A stretch of 64,000 nt of DNA, from assembly GCA_938014215.1 (NCBI GenBank), contig CALLRW010000016.1, positions 68,102-132,101 on the forward strand. Direction: 5' to 3'. Shown in pieces: positions 27,334-36,204 of the stretch; the first letter of the stretch is position 1, and the number at the start of each line of letters is the position of its first letter. The position numbers and the translations under genes were made by a program. Under the pieces are notes generated by a model. That model saw only the letters and a program-made list of their open reading frames with translations. It was not told where the DNA came from and searched no databases. This DNA is from an uncultured Alistipes sp. (GTDB lineage: Bacteria; Bacteroidota; Bacteroidia; Bacteroidales; Rikenellaceae).

Positions 27334-28659
27334 ATGAACATTGTAAGAGAACAGCACGGCGAGAATAACTCGCTGATCCGCGTGACCGTCGGCCAGGAAG
27401 ATTACGGCCAGGAGGTCGAAAAGGCACTCCGTGAGTACCGTCGCAAGGCCAACATCCCGGGATTCCGTCCCGGCATGGTCCCCATGGGCATCATCCGCAA
27501 GATGTACGGCAAGGGCGTCGTGGCCGAGCAGTCCTACCGCAAGGCTTCGAACTCGGTTTTCGAGTATCTCCAGAAGGAGGGCATCGACTACCTGGGCGAC
27601 GTGATCCCCGCCGAGGAGCAGGGCGCCTTCGACTTCGAGAACAACACCGAGTTCGAGTTCGTCTTCGAGATCGGTGAGGCTCCGGCCATCAACCTCGACC
27701 TCTCGGAGAAGGACAAGCTCACCTACCACTCGATCCAGATCGACAAGAAGATGCACGACGACTACCGTTCGAACTACCTGCGCCGCTACGGCCGTCTGGT
27801 CGATGCCGACGAGGTGACCTCGGACGAGGCCCTGACCGTGACGCTCGACAACGGCGACATGAACGTGGCCGACGCCTACGTGGGTCTGATCTCGATGACC
27901 GAGGAGGAGCGCAAGCCCTACCTGGGCAAGAAGGTCGGCGACAAGATGAAGGTCAACATCAACGAGCTCTACAAGACCCCGGCTCAGCGTGCCGCCTGCC
28001 TGCAGGTCAAGGAGCATGAGCTCGAGGGGATCAACCCCGAGTTCGAGATGGAGATCACCAAGATCCGCCGCTTCGCCGAGCCCGAGCTCAACGAGGAGTT
28101 CTTCAAGATGGCCTTCCCGCAGGGCAACGTGACCGACGAGGCCGGTTTCGACAAGTTCCTCGACGAGCAGATCGCTTCGGAGCTGCGCCGCGAGAGCGAC
28201 TACCTCTTCACGCTGCAGCTGCGCGACTACCTGCTCAAGAAGGCCGATCTGAAGATGCCCGTTCCGTTCCTCAAGCGCTGGCTCTACACGATCAACGAGG
28301 GCAAGTTCACGATGGAGGAGATCGAGAAGGACTTCGACCAGTTCCTGAAGATGTTCACGTGGAACTACCTGCAGAAGCACTTCATCAAGGCCGACAACAT
28401 CACCGTGACCAAGGAGGAGGCTACGGCCGAGGCCAAGGCGCTGGCTGCCGCCCAGTTCGCACAGTACGGCATGCCGTCGGCACCCGATGACATGCTGGCC
28501 GGCTACGCCGAGAAGATCCTCGCCGACAAGGACCAGGGCCAGAAGATCTACGAGAAGCTCTTCGAGACGAAGGTCGTCGAGGATATCAAGTCGAAGATCA
28601 AGGTGACGGAAAAGCCCGTTTCGGCGGAAGAATTCGCCAAAATGGCCAAGGAGCTTTAG
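27334..28659 (+). CDS. tig: trigger factor, ribosome-associated chaperone
   Basis: 441 residues. The N-terminal ribosome-binding domain includes IPGFRPGMVPMGIIRKMYG, the variant of the GFRxGxxP signature loop that docks at the exit tunnel. A PPIase-like middle domain (about 150-240) and a helical C-terminal arm domain follow. As often in Bacteroidota, the middle domain lacks the clear FKBP active-site residues, so isomerase activity is doubtful. It heads the clpP-clpX cluster, the usual gene order. Codon use is strongly biased, suggesting high expression. Confidence 0.95.
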   Translation: MNIVREQHGENNSLIRVTVGQEDYGQEVEKALREYRRKANIPGFRPGMVPMGIIRKMYGKGVVAEQSYRKASNSVFEYLQKEGIDYLGDVIPAEEQGAFDFENNTEFEFVFEIGEAPAINLDLSEKDKLTYHSIQIDKKMHDDYRSNYLRRYGRLVDADEVTSDEALTVTLDNGDMNVADAYVGLISMTEEERKPYLGKKVGDKMKVNINELYKTPAQRAACLQVKEHELEGINPEFEMEITKIRRFAEPELNEEFFKMAFPQGNVTDEAGFDKFLDEQIASELRRESDYLFTLQLRDYLLKKADLKMPVPFLKRWLYTINEGKFTMEEIEKDFDQFLKMFTWNYLQKHFIKADNITVTKEEATAEAKALAAAQFAQYGMPSAPDDMLAGYAEKILADKDQGQKIYEKLFETKVVEDIKSKIKVTEKPVSAEEFAKMAKEL

Positions 28660-28686
28660 GAATCGCCAAATATTTTGATTACCTTT

Positions 28687-28725
28687 GGACTTTGCAGGCG
28701 TGATGTTTGCAAAGTCCTTTTCTTG
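28687..28725 (+). terminator. intrinsic terminator of tig
   Basis: A 10-bp perfect stem (28687-28696 with 28708-28717), 11-base loop, then TTTTCTTG. It begins 28 bases after the tig stop. A TACCTTTG at 28680-28687 runs into its left arm. Confidence 0.75.
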
Positions 28726-28819
28726 TGTAGGCGGCTGCCGGAGCGGATCCGGAGGGTCGGATCCCGACGGCGAAGGCTGGCTGACGGCCGATGCACGAAA
28801 GAAAAACAGTTTGAAAAAT

Positions 28820-29497
28820 ATGTCCGAATTTGAAAAATACGCCCGGAAGCATTGCGGGATCAGCTCGCTGAAACTGCATGATTTCCAGTCCGTCAGTGCG
28901 GCCTATGTCTCGCCGACGGTGATCGAGGAGCGGCAGCTGAACGTCGCTGCCATGGATGTCTTCTCGCGACTGATGATGGACCGCATCATCTTCCTCGGTG
29001 CGCCGATCTACGACGATGCCGCCAACATCATCCAGGCCCAGCTGCTGTTCCTCGAGTCGGTCGATCCCGAGAAGGATATCCAGCTCTACATCAACTCGCC
29101 CGGCGGATCGGTCTCGGCCGGTCTGGGCATCTACGACACGATGCAGCTCGTCTCGTGCGACGTGGGCACCATCTGCACGGGACTGGCCGCCTCGATGGGG
29201 GCCGTGCTGCTGACGGCCGGTACGGCCGGCAAGCGTTCGGCGCTGCCCCATGCCCGGGTGATGATCCACCAGCCGCTGGGCGGCGCCCAGGGTCAGGCCT
29301 CCGACATCGAGATCACGGCCCGCGAGATCGTGAAGACCAAACGCGAACTCTATGAGATCCTGGCGGCCCACTCGGGCGTCTCGATCCGCAAGATCGAGAA
29401 GGATGCCGACCGCGACTACTGGCTTTCGGCCGAGGAGGCCCGCCGCTACGGTCTGATCGACACGGTGCTCACCAAACGCGAGAAAGAGAAGAAATAA
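28820..29497 (+). CDS. clpP: ATP-dependent Clp protease proteolytic subunit
   Basis: 225 residues from ATG 28820 (MSEFEKYARKHCGIS); the 45 codons open upstream lie in the tig terminator region and are not typical. NSPGGSVSAGLGIYDTM, then TGLAASMGAVLLTAG holding the catalytic Ser, and RVMIHQPLGG holding the catalytic His are clear; Asp follows near IEKDADRDYWL. It assembles the tetradecameric protease chamber that works with ClpX, encoded 4 bases downstream, and probably with the ClpC at 48070. Confidence 0.96.
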   Translation: MSEFEKYARKHCGISSLKLHDFQSVSAAYVSPTVIEERQLNVAAMDVFSRLMMDRIIFLGAPIYDDAANIIQAQLLFLESVDPEKDIQLYINSPGGSVSAGLGIYDTMQLVSCDVGTICTGLAASMGAVLLTAGTAGKRSALPHARVMIHQPLGGAQGQASDIEITAREIVKTKRELYEILAAHSGVSIRKIEKDADRDYWLSAEEARRYGLIDTVLTKREKEKK

Positions 29498-29501
29498 CCG
29501 A

Positions 29502-30779
29502 ATGGCACAGAACCGAAACAACAACAATAACAACCGGAACGAGGGCGACTGCTGCTCGTTCTGCGGCGCTAAGCGCTCCGAGGTGGAGATCATGTTCCAG
29601 GGGGCCGACGGCGCCAACATCTGCAACAAGTGCATCGAGAACGGCTACCGGATCCTGGTCGACAACGAGCTCGCCACCGACCGCAAGAGCCGCTCGAAGG
29701 CCGCTCCGCTGAAGAAGGAGGAGCTGCTGAAACCGGCCCAGATCAAGGAGTTCCTCGACCAGTACGTCATCGGTCAGGACGCCGCCAAGCGTTACCTCTC
29801 GGTGGCGGTCTACAACCACTACAAGCGGCTGCTCTACGCCCCGAAGGAGAACGACGTCGAGCTCGACAAGTCGAACATCGTGCTGGTGGGTCCCACCGGT
29901 ACGGGCAAGACGCTGATGGCCCGTACGATCGCCAAACTGCTGAAGGTTCCCTTCACGATTGTCGACGCCACGGTGCTCACCGAGGCGGGTTACGTCGGCG
30001 AGGATGTCGAGAGCATCCTCTCGCGGCTGCTGCAGGTGGCCGACTACGACGTCGAGCAGGCCCAGCGCGGCATCGTCTTCATCGACGAGATCGACAAGAT
30101 CGCCCGCAAGGGGGACAACCCCTCGATCACGCGCGACGTCTCGGGCGAGGGCGTGCAGCAGGCGCTGCTGAAGATCCTCGAGGGCACGGTGGTCAACGTT
30201 CCGCCCCAGGGCGGGCGCAAGCACCCCGAACAGAAGTTCATCCAGGTCGACACGCGCAACATCCTCTTCATCTGCGGCGGAGCGTTCGACGGCATCGAGC
30301 GCAAGATCGCCCAGCGGCTCAACACGCGGGCCATCGGCTTCGGGCGGATCAACGCCGACCCGATCGACCGCTCGAACCTGATGCAGTACATCACGCCGCA
30401 GGACCTCAAGTCGTTCGGACTGATTCCGGAGCTGGTAGGGCGTCTGCCGGTGCTGACCTACATGCAGCCGCTGGGGCGCGATGCGCTGCGGTCGATCCTC
30501 ACCGAGCCGCGCAACGCCATCATCAAGCAGTATGTGCGGCTGTTCGAGCTGGACGGCGTGAAGCTGACCTTCACGGACGAGGTGCTCGACTACATCGTCG
30601 ACAAGGCGGTGGAGTTCAAACTCGGTGCCCGGGGCCTGCGGTCGATCTGCGAGGCGATCATGATGGACACGATGTTCGAACTGCCGTCGACCGGCGCCAA
30701 GGAGTTCACCGTGACGCTCGACTACGCCCGCGCGAAGGTCGAAAAGGCCAACCTGCCGGTGCTGAAGCAGGTGGGCTGA
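29502..30779 (+). CDS. clpX: ATP-dependent Clp protease ATP-binding subunit ClpX
   Basis: 425 residues. The N-terminal zinc-binding domain has Cys18, Cys21, Cys41 and Cys44, preceded by an Asn-rich leader (about residues 4-13). The AAA+ module has Walker A GPTGTGKT and Walker B IVFIDEIDKI. EAGYVGEDVESIL and KFIQVDTRNILFICGGAF are pore and family features. It unfolds tagged substrates and feeds ClpP; spacing of 4 bases to clpP shows co-transcription. Confidence 0.97.
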   Translation: MAQNRNNNNNNRNEGDCCSFCGAKRSEVEIMFQGADGANICNKCIENGYRILVDNELATDRKSRSKAAPLKKEELLKPAQIKEFLDQYVIGQDAAKRYLSVAVYNHYKRLLYAPKENDVELDKSNIVLVGPTGTGKTLMARTIAKLLKVPFTIVDATVLTEAGYVGEDVESILSRLLQVADYDVEQAQRGIVFIDEIDKIARKGDNPSITRDVSGEGVQQALLKILEGTVVNVPPQGGRKHPEQKFIQVDTRNILFICGGAFDGIERKIAQRLNTRAIGFGRINADPIDRSNLMQYITPQDLKSFGLIPELVGRLPVLTYMQPLGRDALRSILTEPRNAIIKQYVRLFELDGVKLTFTDEVLDYIVDKAVEFKLGARGLRSICEAIMMDTMFELPSTGAKEFTVTLDYARAKVEKANLPVLKQVG

Positions 30780-30827
30780 CGGCGGGTCCGATACTACGAC
30801 AAACCAATCTTAAATAACTTAAACGCA

Positions 30828-32861
30828 ATGTCTACAACGAATTCAAAACTTACGCGCGTAGCCGACAACGTCCGTATCCTGTCGGCGGCGATGGTGGAAA
30901 AGGCGAAGTCGGGACATCCGGGCGGAGCCATGGGCGGAGCCGACTTCATCACGGTGCTCTACGCCGAGTTCCTGCGCTACGATCCCGACAACATGGCCTA
31001 TCCCTACCGGGACCGGTTCTTCCTCGATCCGGGCCACATGTCGCCGATGCTCTATGCGACGCTTTCGCTGGCCGGACACTACACGACCGAGGATCTGAAG
31101 TCGCTGCGGCAGTGGGGCAGCGTGACGCCGGGTCACCCCGAGGTCGACGTGATGCGCGGTGTGGAGAATACGTCGGGTCCGCTCGGACAGGGTCATGCCA
31201 TGGCCCTGGGAGCCGCCATTGCCGAGCGCTTCATGGTGGCGCGCTTCGGCGAGTGGATGGCCCACCGGACCTATGCCTATATTTCGGACGGCGCCGTCGA
31301 GGAGGAGATCTCGCAGGGCGTGGGCCGCATCGCCGGCCACCTCGGGCTGTCGAATCTGGTGATGTTTTACGACGCGAACAACGTGCAACTCTCGACGAAG
31401 GTCGACGAGGTCGACACGGAGAACGTCGCCATGAAGTACGAGGCGTGGGGCTGGAACGTCCTCACGATCGACGGACACAACATCAACGAGATCCGCGAGG
31501 CGCTGGTTGCGGCCCAGAGCGAGACGGAGCGTCCGACGCTCATCATCGGCCGTACGACGATGGGCAAGGGGGCGCTGGGCCCCTCGGGCGAGAGCTTCGA
31601 GAACAAGGTCTCGACCCACGGACAGCCGCTGACGGCCGCCGGAGTCGATTTCGCCGCTACGGTGAAGCATCTGGGCGGTGATCCGGAGGATCCGTTTGCC
31701 GTCTTCGAGGAGAGCCGCGAGGTCTTTGCCGAGCGTCGCGAGGCGCTGCGGGCCTGGGCCGCGGAGCAGGCTGCCGTCGAGAAGTCGTGGCGCAGCGAGC
31801 ACAAGGAGCTGGCCCGCAAGCTGGATGACTTCCTGTCGGGACGTCTGCCCGAGATCGACTACAAGCAGATCGAGGTGAAGCCCGACGTGGCGACGCGTGC
31901 CGCTTCGGCTTCGGTGCTGGGGGTCTATGCCGAGAAGTTCGACAACATGATCGTCTCGTCGGCCGACCTCTCGAACTCGGACAAGACGGACGGCTTCCTG
32001 AAGAAGACCAAGGCGTTCACGAAGGGTGACTTCTCCGGAAAATTCTTCCAGGCGGGCGTCTCGGAGCTGACGATGGCCTGCGTGATGAACGGCATGGCGC
32101 TGCACGGCGGCGTGATTCCGGTCTGCGGCACCTTCTTCGTCTTCTCGGACTACATGAAGCCGGCGGTTCGTCTGGCGGCGCTGATGCGTCTGCACGTGAT
32201 CTACGTCTGGTCGCACGACTCGTTCCGCGTGGGCGAGGACGGCCCGACGCACCAGCCCGTCGAGCAGGAGGCGCAGATCCGGCTGATGGAGCACCTGAAG
32301 AACCATCAGGGCGAACGTTCGATGGTGGTGCTGCGTCCGGCGGACGGCGAAGAGACGGTGATGGCGTGGAAGCTGGCCGTCGAGGAGCATCGTCCGGTGG
32401 GTCTGATCTTCTCGCGTCAGACGATCAAGAATCTGCCGACGCTGGGTACGAACCGCCGCGAAGAGGCCATGCAGGTGGCCAAGGGTGGTTACGTGGTGAT
32501 GGATGCCGCCAAACCGGCTGCGGTGCTGATCGCTTCGGGATCGGAGGTCTCGACGCTGGTCGATGGCGCCGAACTGCTGGCAGCGGAGGGTATTCCCGTC
32601 CGCGTGGTGAGCGTTCCGAGCGAGGGGCTGTTCCGCGATCAGCCGAAGTCGTATCAGGAGACGGTGCTCCCGGCCGGACTGCCGCGCTACGGCATGACGT
32701 CGGGACTTCCGGTGAATCTGCGCGGCCTGGTCGGCGAAAACGGCACGATCCACGGCCTGGATCACTTCGGATATTCGGCTCCGTACAAGGTGCTGGACGA
32801 GAAGTTCGGCTACAACGGTGCGACGGTCGCCGCCGAGGTGAAGAAGATGCTGGGACGGTAG
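30828..32861 (+). CDS. tkt: transketolase
   Basis: 677 residues. The N-terminal thiamine-diphosphate domain has KSGHPGGAMG and SDGAVEEEIS...NN (the GDG motif with Ser in first place). The pyrimidine domain includes CGTFFVFSDYMKPAVRLAALM and HDSFRVGEDGPTHQPVEQ, followed by the C-terminal domain. It transfers two-carbon ketol units in the non-oxidative pentose phosphate pathway. It lies 48 bases after clpX and ends at a terminator; whether it has its own promoter is not visible. Confidence 0.96.
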   Translation: MSTTNSKLTRVADNVRILSAAMVEKAKSGHPGGAMGGADFITVLYAEFLRYDPDNMAYPYRDRFFLDPGHMSPMLYATLSLAGHYTTEDLKSLRQWGSVTPGHPEVDVMRGVENTSGPLGQGHAMALGAAIAERFMVARFGEWMAHRTYAYISDGAVEEEISQGVGRIAGHLGLSNLVMFYDANNVQLSTKVDEVDTENVAMKYEAWGWNVLTIDGHNINEIREALVAAQSETERPTLIIGRTTMGKGALGPSGESFENKVSTHGQPLTAAGVDFAATVKHLGGDPEDPFAVFEESREVFAERREALRAWAAEQAAVEKSWRSEHKELARKLDDFLSGRLPEIDYKQIEVKPDVATRAASASVLGVYAEKFDNMIVSSADLSNSDKTDGFLKKTKAFTKGDFSGKFFQAGVSELTMACVMNGMALHGGVIPVCGTFFVFSDYMKPAVRLAALMRLHVIYVWSHDSFRVGEDGPTHQPVEQEAQIRLMEHLKNHQGERSMVVLRPADGEETVMAWKLAVEEHRPVGLIFSRQTIKNLPTLGTNRREEAMQVAKGGYVVMDAAKPAAVLIASGSEVSTLVDGAELLAAEGIPVRVVSVPSEGLFRDQPKSYQETVLPAGLPRYGMTSGLPVNLRGLVGENGTIHGLDHFGYSAPYKVLDEKFGYNGATVAAEVKKMLGR

Positions 32862-32884
32862 TCTGCGTCAATCGTACTGCAAAA

Positions 32885-32919
32885 GGAGAGGTCTCCCGCC
32901 GGGGAGCCTCTCTTTTTTT
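32885..32919 (+). terminator. intrinsic terminator of transketolase gene
   Basis: GAGAGGTCTCCC pairs with GGGAGCCTCTC, one bulge, followed by seven T, 24 bases after the stop. Confidence 0.8.
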
Positions 32920-33022
32920 GTAATCCCCTGCCGGATAGCTTCTTGTCATGGTCGGGAGGGGCGGGATGCGCTTTTTTTTGCAAAAAAATCCGGAGATTCA
33001 TTGCTGATCCATAAAAAGTGCG

Positions 33023-33030
33023 TATCTTTG
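33023..33030 (+). promoter_or_regulatory. -7 promoter box of metK
   Basis: TATCTTTG, an exact TAnnTTTG box, with TTG at 33001-33003 at a spacing of 19. It predicts a transcript start near 33037 and a leader of about 135 bases. Confidence 0.7.
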
Positions 33031-33054
33031 CGGTCCCGTCTGTCAAGCGGGGAA

Positions 33055-33106
33055 TGTGGAAAGATTTGACTGATTGCAAACCACAATAAAAAATCGCTAA
33101 AACAGC
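33055..33106 (+). promoter_or_regulatory. SAM-II-like riboswitch candidate in metK leader
   Basis: A 5-bp stem TGTGG/CCACA (33055-33059 with 33081-33085) encloses a loop containing GATTTGACTGATTGCAA. This matches the SAM-II loop (GATTTAACCGTATTGCAA) with few changes. The 3' side holds the conserved GCTAAAA (33096-33102). The pseudoknot can form: CTG 33070-33072 with CAG 33103-33105 (a compensatory change from CC/GG), and GC 33076-33077 with GC 33096-33097. The position between the metK promoter and start codon fits SAM feedback. The consensus was compared from memory, and the ~65 bases from the aptamer to the start codon are longer than usual for SAM-II. Confidence 0.65.
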
Positions 33107-33171
33107 ACATTTTTTATTCTCAACAGCCAATTTTTCCCATTTTAGACGTTTAACCTTAAAAACGATTCAAA

Positions 33172-34476
33172 ATGGGTTTTTTATTTACATCGGAGTCCGT
33201 CTCTGAAGGACATCCCGACAAGGTCTCGGATCAGATTTCCGATGCCATCCTCGATGAATTCCTGCGTCACGATCCCAACTCGAAGGTCGCCTGCGAGACG
33301 CTCTGCACGACGGGTCTCGTGGTCGTTGCGGGCGAAGTGCGCTCGGATGCCTATGTCGACGTACAGGGCGTTGCGCGCCGCGTGATCGAACGCATCGGCT
33401 ACACCAAGAGCGAGTATCAGTTCGACTGCAACTCGTGCGGCGTCCTCTCGGCCATCCACGAACAGTCGTCGGACATCAACCAGGGCGTCGTCCGCGAACA
33501 GGAGGAGGAGCAGGGTGCCGGCGATCAGGGCATCATGTTCGGATACGCCTGCAACGAAACCCGCGAGATGATGCCCGCCACGCTGATCCTCTCGCACGTC
33601 ATCCTCAAGGAGCTGGCCGTCATCCGCCGCGAAGGGGAGGTGATGACCTACCTGCGCCCCGACTCGAAGTCGCAGGTGACGATCGAGTATGACGAGCAGA
33701 CGAACAAACCGCTGCGTGTCCACACGATCGTCGTCTCGACGCAGCACGACGAGTTCATCCGCCCGGGCAACGGCCTGAGCGAGAAGGAGGCCGAGCAGCA
33801 GATGCAGGAGCGGATCCGCGAGGATGTGCGCACGATTCTCATCCCGCGCGTCAAGGCGCGTCTGGAGCGTGCCGGGGACAAGCTCGCCGAGCTGATCGGC
33901 GACGACTACATCCTGCACGTCAACCCCACGGGCAAGTTCGTCATCGGCGGCCCTCACGGAGATACGGGTCTGACGGGCCGCAAGATCATCGTCGATACCT
34001 ACGGAGGGCGCGGTGCCCACGGCGGCGGCGCCTTCTCGGGCAAGGACTCCTCGAAGGTCGACCGTTCGGCCGCCTATGCCGCCCGCCACATCGCCAAGAA
34101 CCTCGTGGCTGCGGGTGTCGCCGACCAGGTGCTCGTCGAACTGAGCTACGCCATCGGCATCGCCGAGCCGCTGTCGATCTATGTCGATACGTACGGTTCG
34201 CCGCGCCCGAAGGCCATCGAAGGGATGACCGACGGCGAGATCGCCCGCCGCATCGGCAAGCTGTTCGATCTGCGTCCGGCCGCCATCGTGAAGCGTTTCG
34301 GGCTGAAGAACCCGATCTTCGAGGCGACGGCTTCGTACGGACACTTCGGCAACCGCCCCTACAAGAAGGTGGTGAAGGTCTGGGAGCAGGGCCGCGAGGT
34401 GGAGCGCGAGATCGAGTTCTTCGGTTGGGAGAAGCTCGACGCCGTGGATGCCATCCGGCAGGAGTTCGGCCTTTAG
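33172..34476 (+). CDS. metK: S-adenosylmethionine synthase
   Basis: 434 residues. N-terminal TSESVSEGHPDKVSDQISDAILD is the first substrate and Mg2+-binding segment; GAGDQGIMFGYACNET and GGAFSGKDSSKVDRSAAY are the two signatures. It makes SAM from methionine and ATP, downstream of the metH/metF steps encoded at 21753-26353. It stands alone between its own promoter and terminator. A riboswitch-like leader suggests feedback by its product. Confidence 0.98.
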   Translation: MGFLFTSESVSEGHPDKVSDQISDAILDEFLRHDPNSKVACETLCTTGLVVVAGEVRSDAYVDVQGVARRVIERIGYTKSEYQFDCNSCGVLSAIHEQSSDINQGVVREQEEEQGAGDQGIMFGYACNETREMMPATLILSHVILKELAVIRREGEVMTYLRPDSKSQVTIEYDEQTNKPLRVHTIVVSTQHDEFIRPGNGLSEKEAEQQMQERIREDVRTILIPRVKARLERAGDKLAELIGDDYILHVNPTGKFVIGGPHGDTGLTGRKIIVDTYGGRGAHGGGAFSGKDSSKVDRSAAYAARHIAKNLVAAGVADQVLVELSYAIGIAEPLSIYVDTYGSPRPKAIEGMTDGEIARRIGKLFDLRPAAIVKRFGLKNPIFEATASYGHFGNRPYKKVVKVWEQGREVEREIEFFGWEKLDAVDAIRQEFGL

Positions 34477-34495
34477 TGCACGGAAATTGCAACGA

Positions 34496-34531
34496 TCGGG
34501 ACATCCTCGAAGGGGTGTCCCGATTTTTTTT
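34496..34531 (+). terminator. intrinsic terminator of metK
   Basis: TCGGGACA/TGTCCCGA 8-bp stem extended by C-G pairs, then eight T, 20 bases after the stop. Confidence 0.85.
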
Positions 34532-34660
34532 GACGAAAAATGCACGGGACATACTAACGGGATGGCTCGGAGCGTTTGTCCCACAAAAGGAAATTCAGAA
34601 CATTGCCTATGCAGAGAAATTGCCTCGGATTGATAATTGGAAAACACTAAACTCTTTATT

Positions 34661-36139
34661 ATGAAAAAGGCATTTTTGATTTTGGGACTCGTAGCCGCAT
34701 CGGCCGCAGCCGGCGGATTGACGGCATGGGCCGTGACCGGCAACCGCGACCATTCGGTCGCCTACGTCGAACACGAGGTGGAGCGTACGCCGGCCCTCGG
34801 CAACCACTTCACCTCCTACCAGAATGAACAATATCCCGACCTGACCTACGCCGCGGAGAATGCGGTGAAGGCGGTGGTCAACATCGAGGCGATCCAGCAG
34901 GTGGAGATGCCGCAGCGGGGTTACGACCCCTTCCTGGAGTTCTTCGGCATCCCGCAGGACTACGGCTACCGGGACGGTCGTCCGCAGTACCGCGAACAGC
35001 GTGCCGGCGGTTCGGGCGTCATCATCTCGGAGGACGGCTACATCGTGACGAACAACCACGTTGTCGACGGCGCCACGAAGCTGCGCGTGAAGCTCAACGA
35101 CGGCCGTACGTTCGACGGCCGGCTGATCGGTACGGATTCGGCGACGGATCTGGCGCTGGTGAAGATCGACGCGAAGGATCTGCCGACGCTGCCCTTCGGT
35201 TCGTCCGACGCGCTGCGGCTGGGCGAGTGGGTGCTGGCCATCGGTTCGCCGTTTGACCTGCAGTCGACCATCACGGCCGGTATCGTGAGCGCCAAGGCGC
35301 GTCAGCTGGGTGCCATCCCCAACGACTTCCGCATCGAATCGTTCATCCAGACCGACGCCGCGGTCAATCCCGGCAACTCGGGCGGTGCGCTGGTCAACAC
35401 CCACGGCGAGCTGGTGGGCATCAATACGCTCATCAAGTCGCAGACGGGCAGCTACGTGGGCTATTCGTTCGCCATTCCGGAGTCGATCGTCCGCAAGGTG
35501 GTGGTCGATCTGAAGGAGTACGGCGTCGTACAGCGTGCCCTGCTGGGCATCCAGTTCCGCGTGGTGGATCAGGACTTCCTCGACAACGAGGGTAAGGATC
35601 TGGGCATTACGGAGCTCGGCGGAGCCTACGTGGCCAGCGTCATCGAGGGCGGTTCGGCCTCGGAGGCCGGCATCCGCAAGGGCGACGTGATCCTCGATGT
35701 CGATGGTGTGAAGATCACCGAACCCTCGACGCTGCAGGAGCAGATCGCCAAGCGCCGACCCAACGATACGGTCAAATTATCGGTAAAAAGGGACGGCAAG
35801 GTGAAACAATTTGTGGTCACTTTGCGTAATAAGGCTGGTAAAACGGAATTGATGACCAAGGAGGACGTCGACGTGGTCGAGGCCCTCGGCGGAAAGTTCG
35901 CCGACGCCGGCACGAAACTTTGCCGCGAACTCGATATTCGGGGCGGTGTTCAGGTGCTGAGCATCAAGGCGGACGGAATTCTGGCCCGCGCCCGCGTCAA
36001 GCAGGGATTCGTGATCACCCACATCAACGATCAGGCAGTCTATTCGCTCAACGACATGCAGCGGATGACCGAAAAGATCCGTTCGATCGACGGTATCTAT
36101 CCCAACGGCCGTTCGGCCAGCTACATGCTGGTCGAGTAG
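34661..36139 (+). CDS. HtrA/Deg-family periplasmic serine protease
   Basis: 492 residues from ATG 34661 (MKKAFLILG); an in-frame TTG at 34637 is less likely since the signal peptide begins at the ATG. After the signal comes the trypsin-like domain with catalytic His133 (NNHVVDG), Asp163 (SATDLALV) and Ser240 (PGNSGGAL), then PDZ1 (about 300-390) and a degenerate PDZ2 (about 400-490). It degrades or refolds damaged envelope proteins. It sits between metK and rpoD; no HrcA-type CIRCE element is seen upstream. Confidence 0.94.
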   Translation: MKKAFLILGLVAASAAAGGLTAWAVTGNRDHSVAYVEHEVERTPALGNHFTSYQNEQYPDLTYAAENAVKAVVNIEAIQQVEMPQRGYDPFLEFFGIPQDYGYRDGRPQYREQRAGGSGVIISEDGYIVTNNHVVDGATKLRVKLNDGRTFDGRLIGTDSATDLALVKIDAKDLPTLPFGSSDALRLGEWVLAIGSPFDLQSTITAGIVSAKARQLGAIPNDFRIESFIQTDAAVNPGNSGGALVNTHGELVGINTLIKSQTGSYVGYSFAIPESIVRKVVVDLKEYGVVQRALLGIQFRVVDQDFLDNEGKDLGITELGGAYVASVIEGGSASEAGIRKGDVILDVDGVKITEPSTLQEQIAKRRPNDTVKLSVKRDGKVKQFVVTLRNKAGKTELMTKEDVDVVEALGGKFADAGTKLCRELDIRGGVQVLSIKADGILARARVKQGFVITHINDQAVYSLNDMQRMTEKIRSIDGIYPNGRSASYMLVE

Positions 36140-36204
36140 ACGGCCCGATACGGAGGCGGGTTCCGTGTGAATAGGGAACTATTTTAGGAAGTTAGGAAAA
36201 AGAT

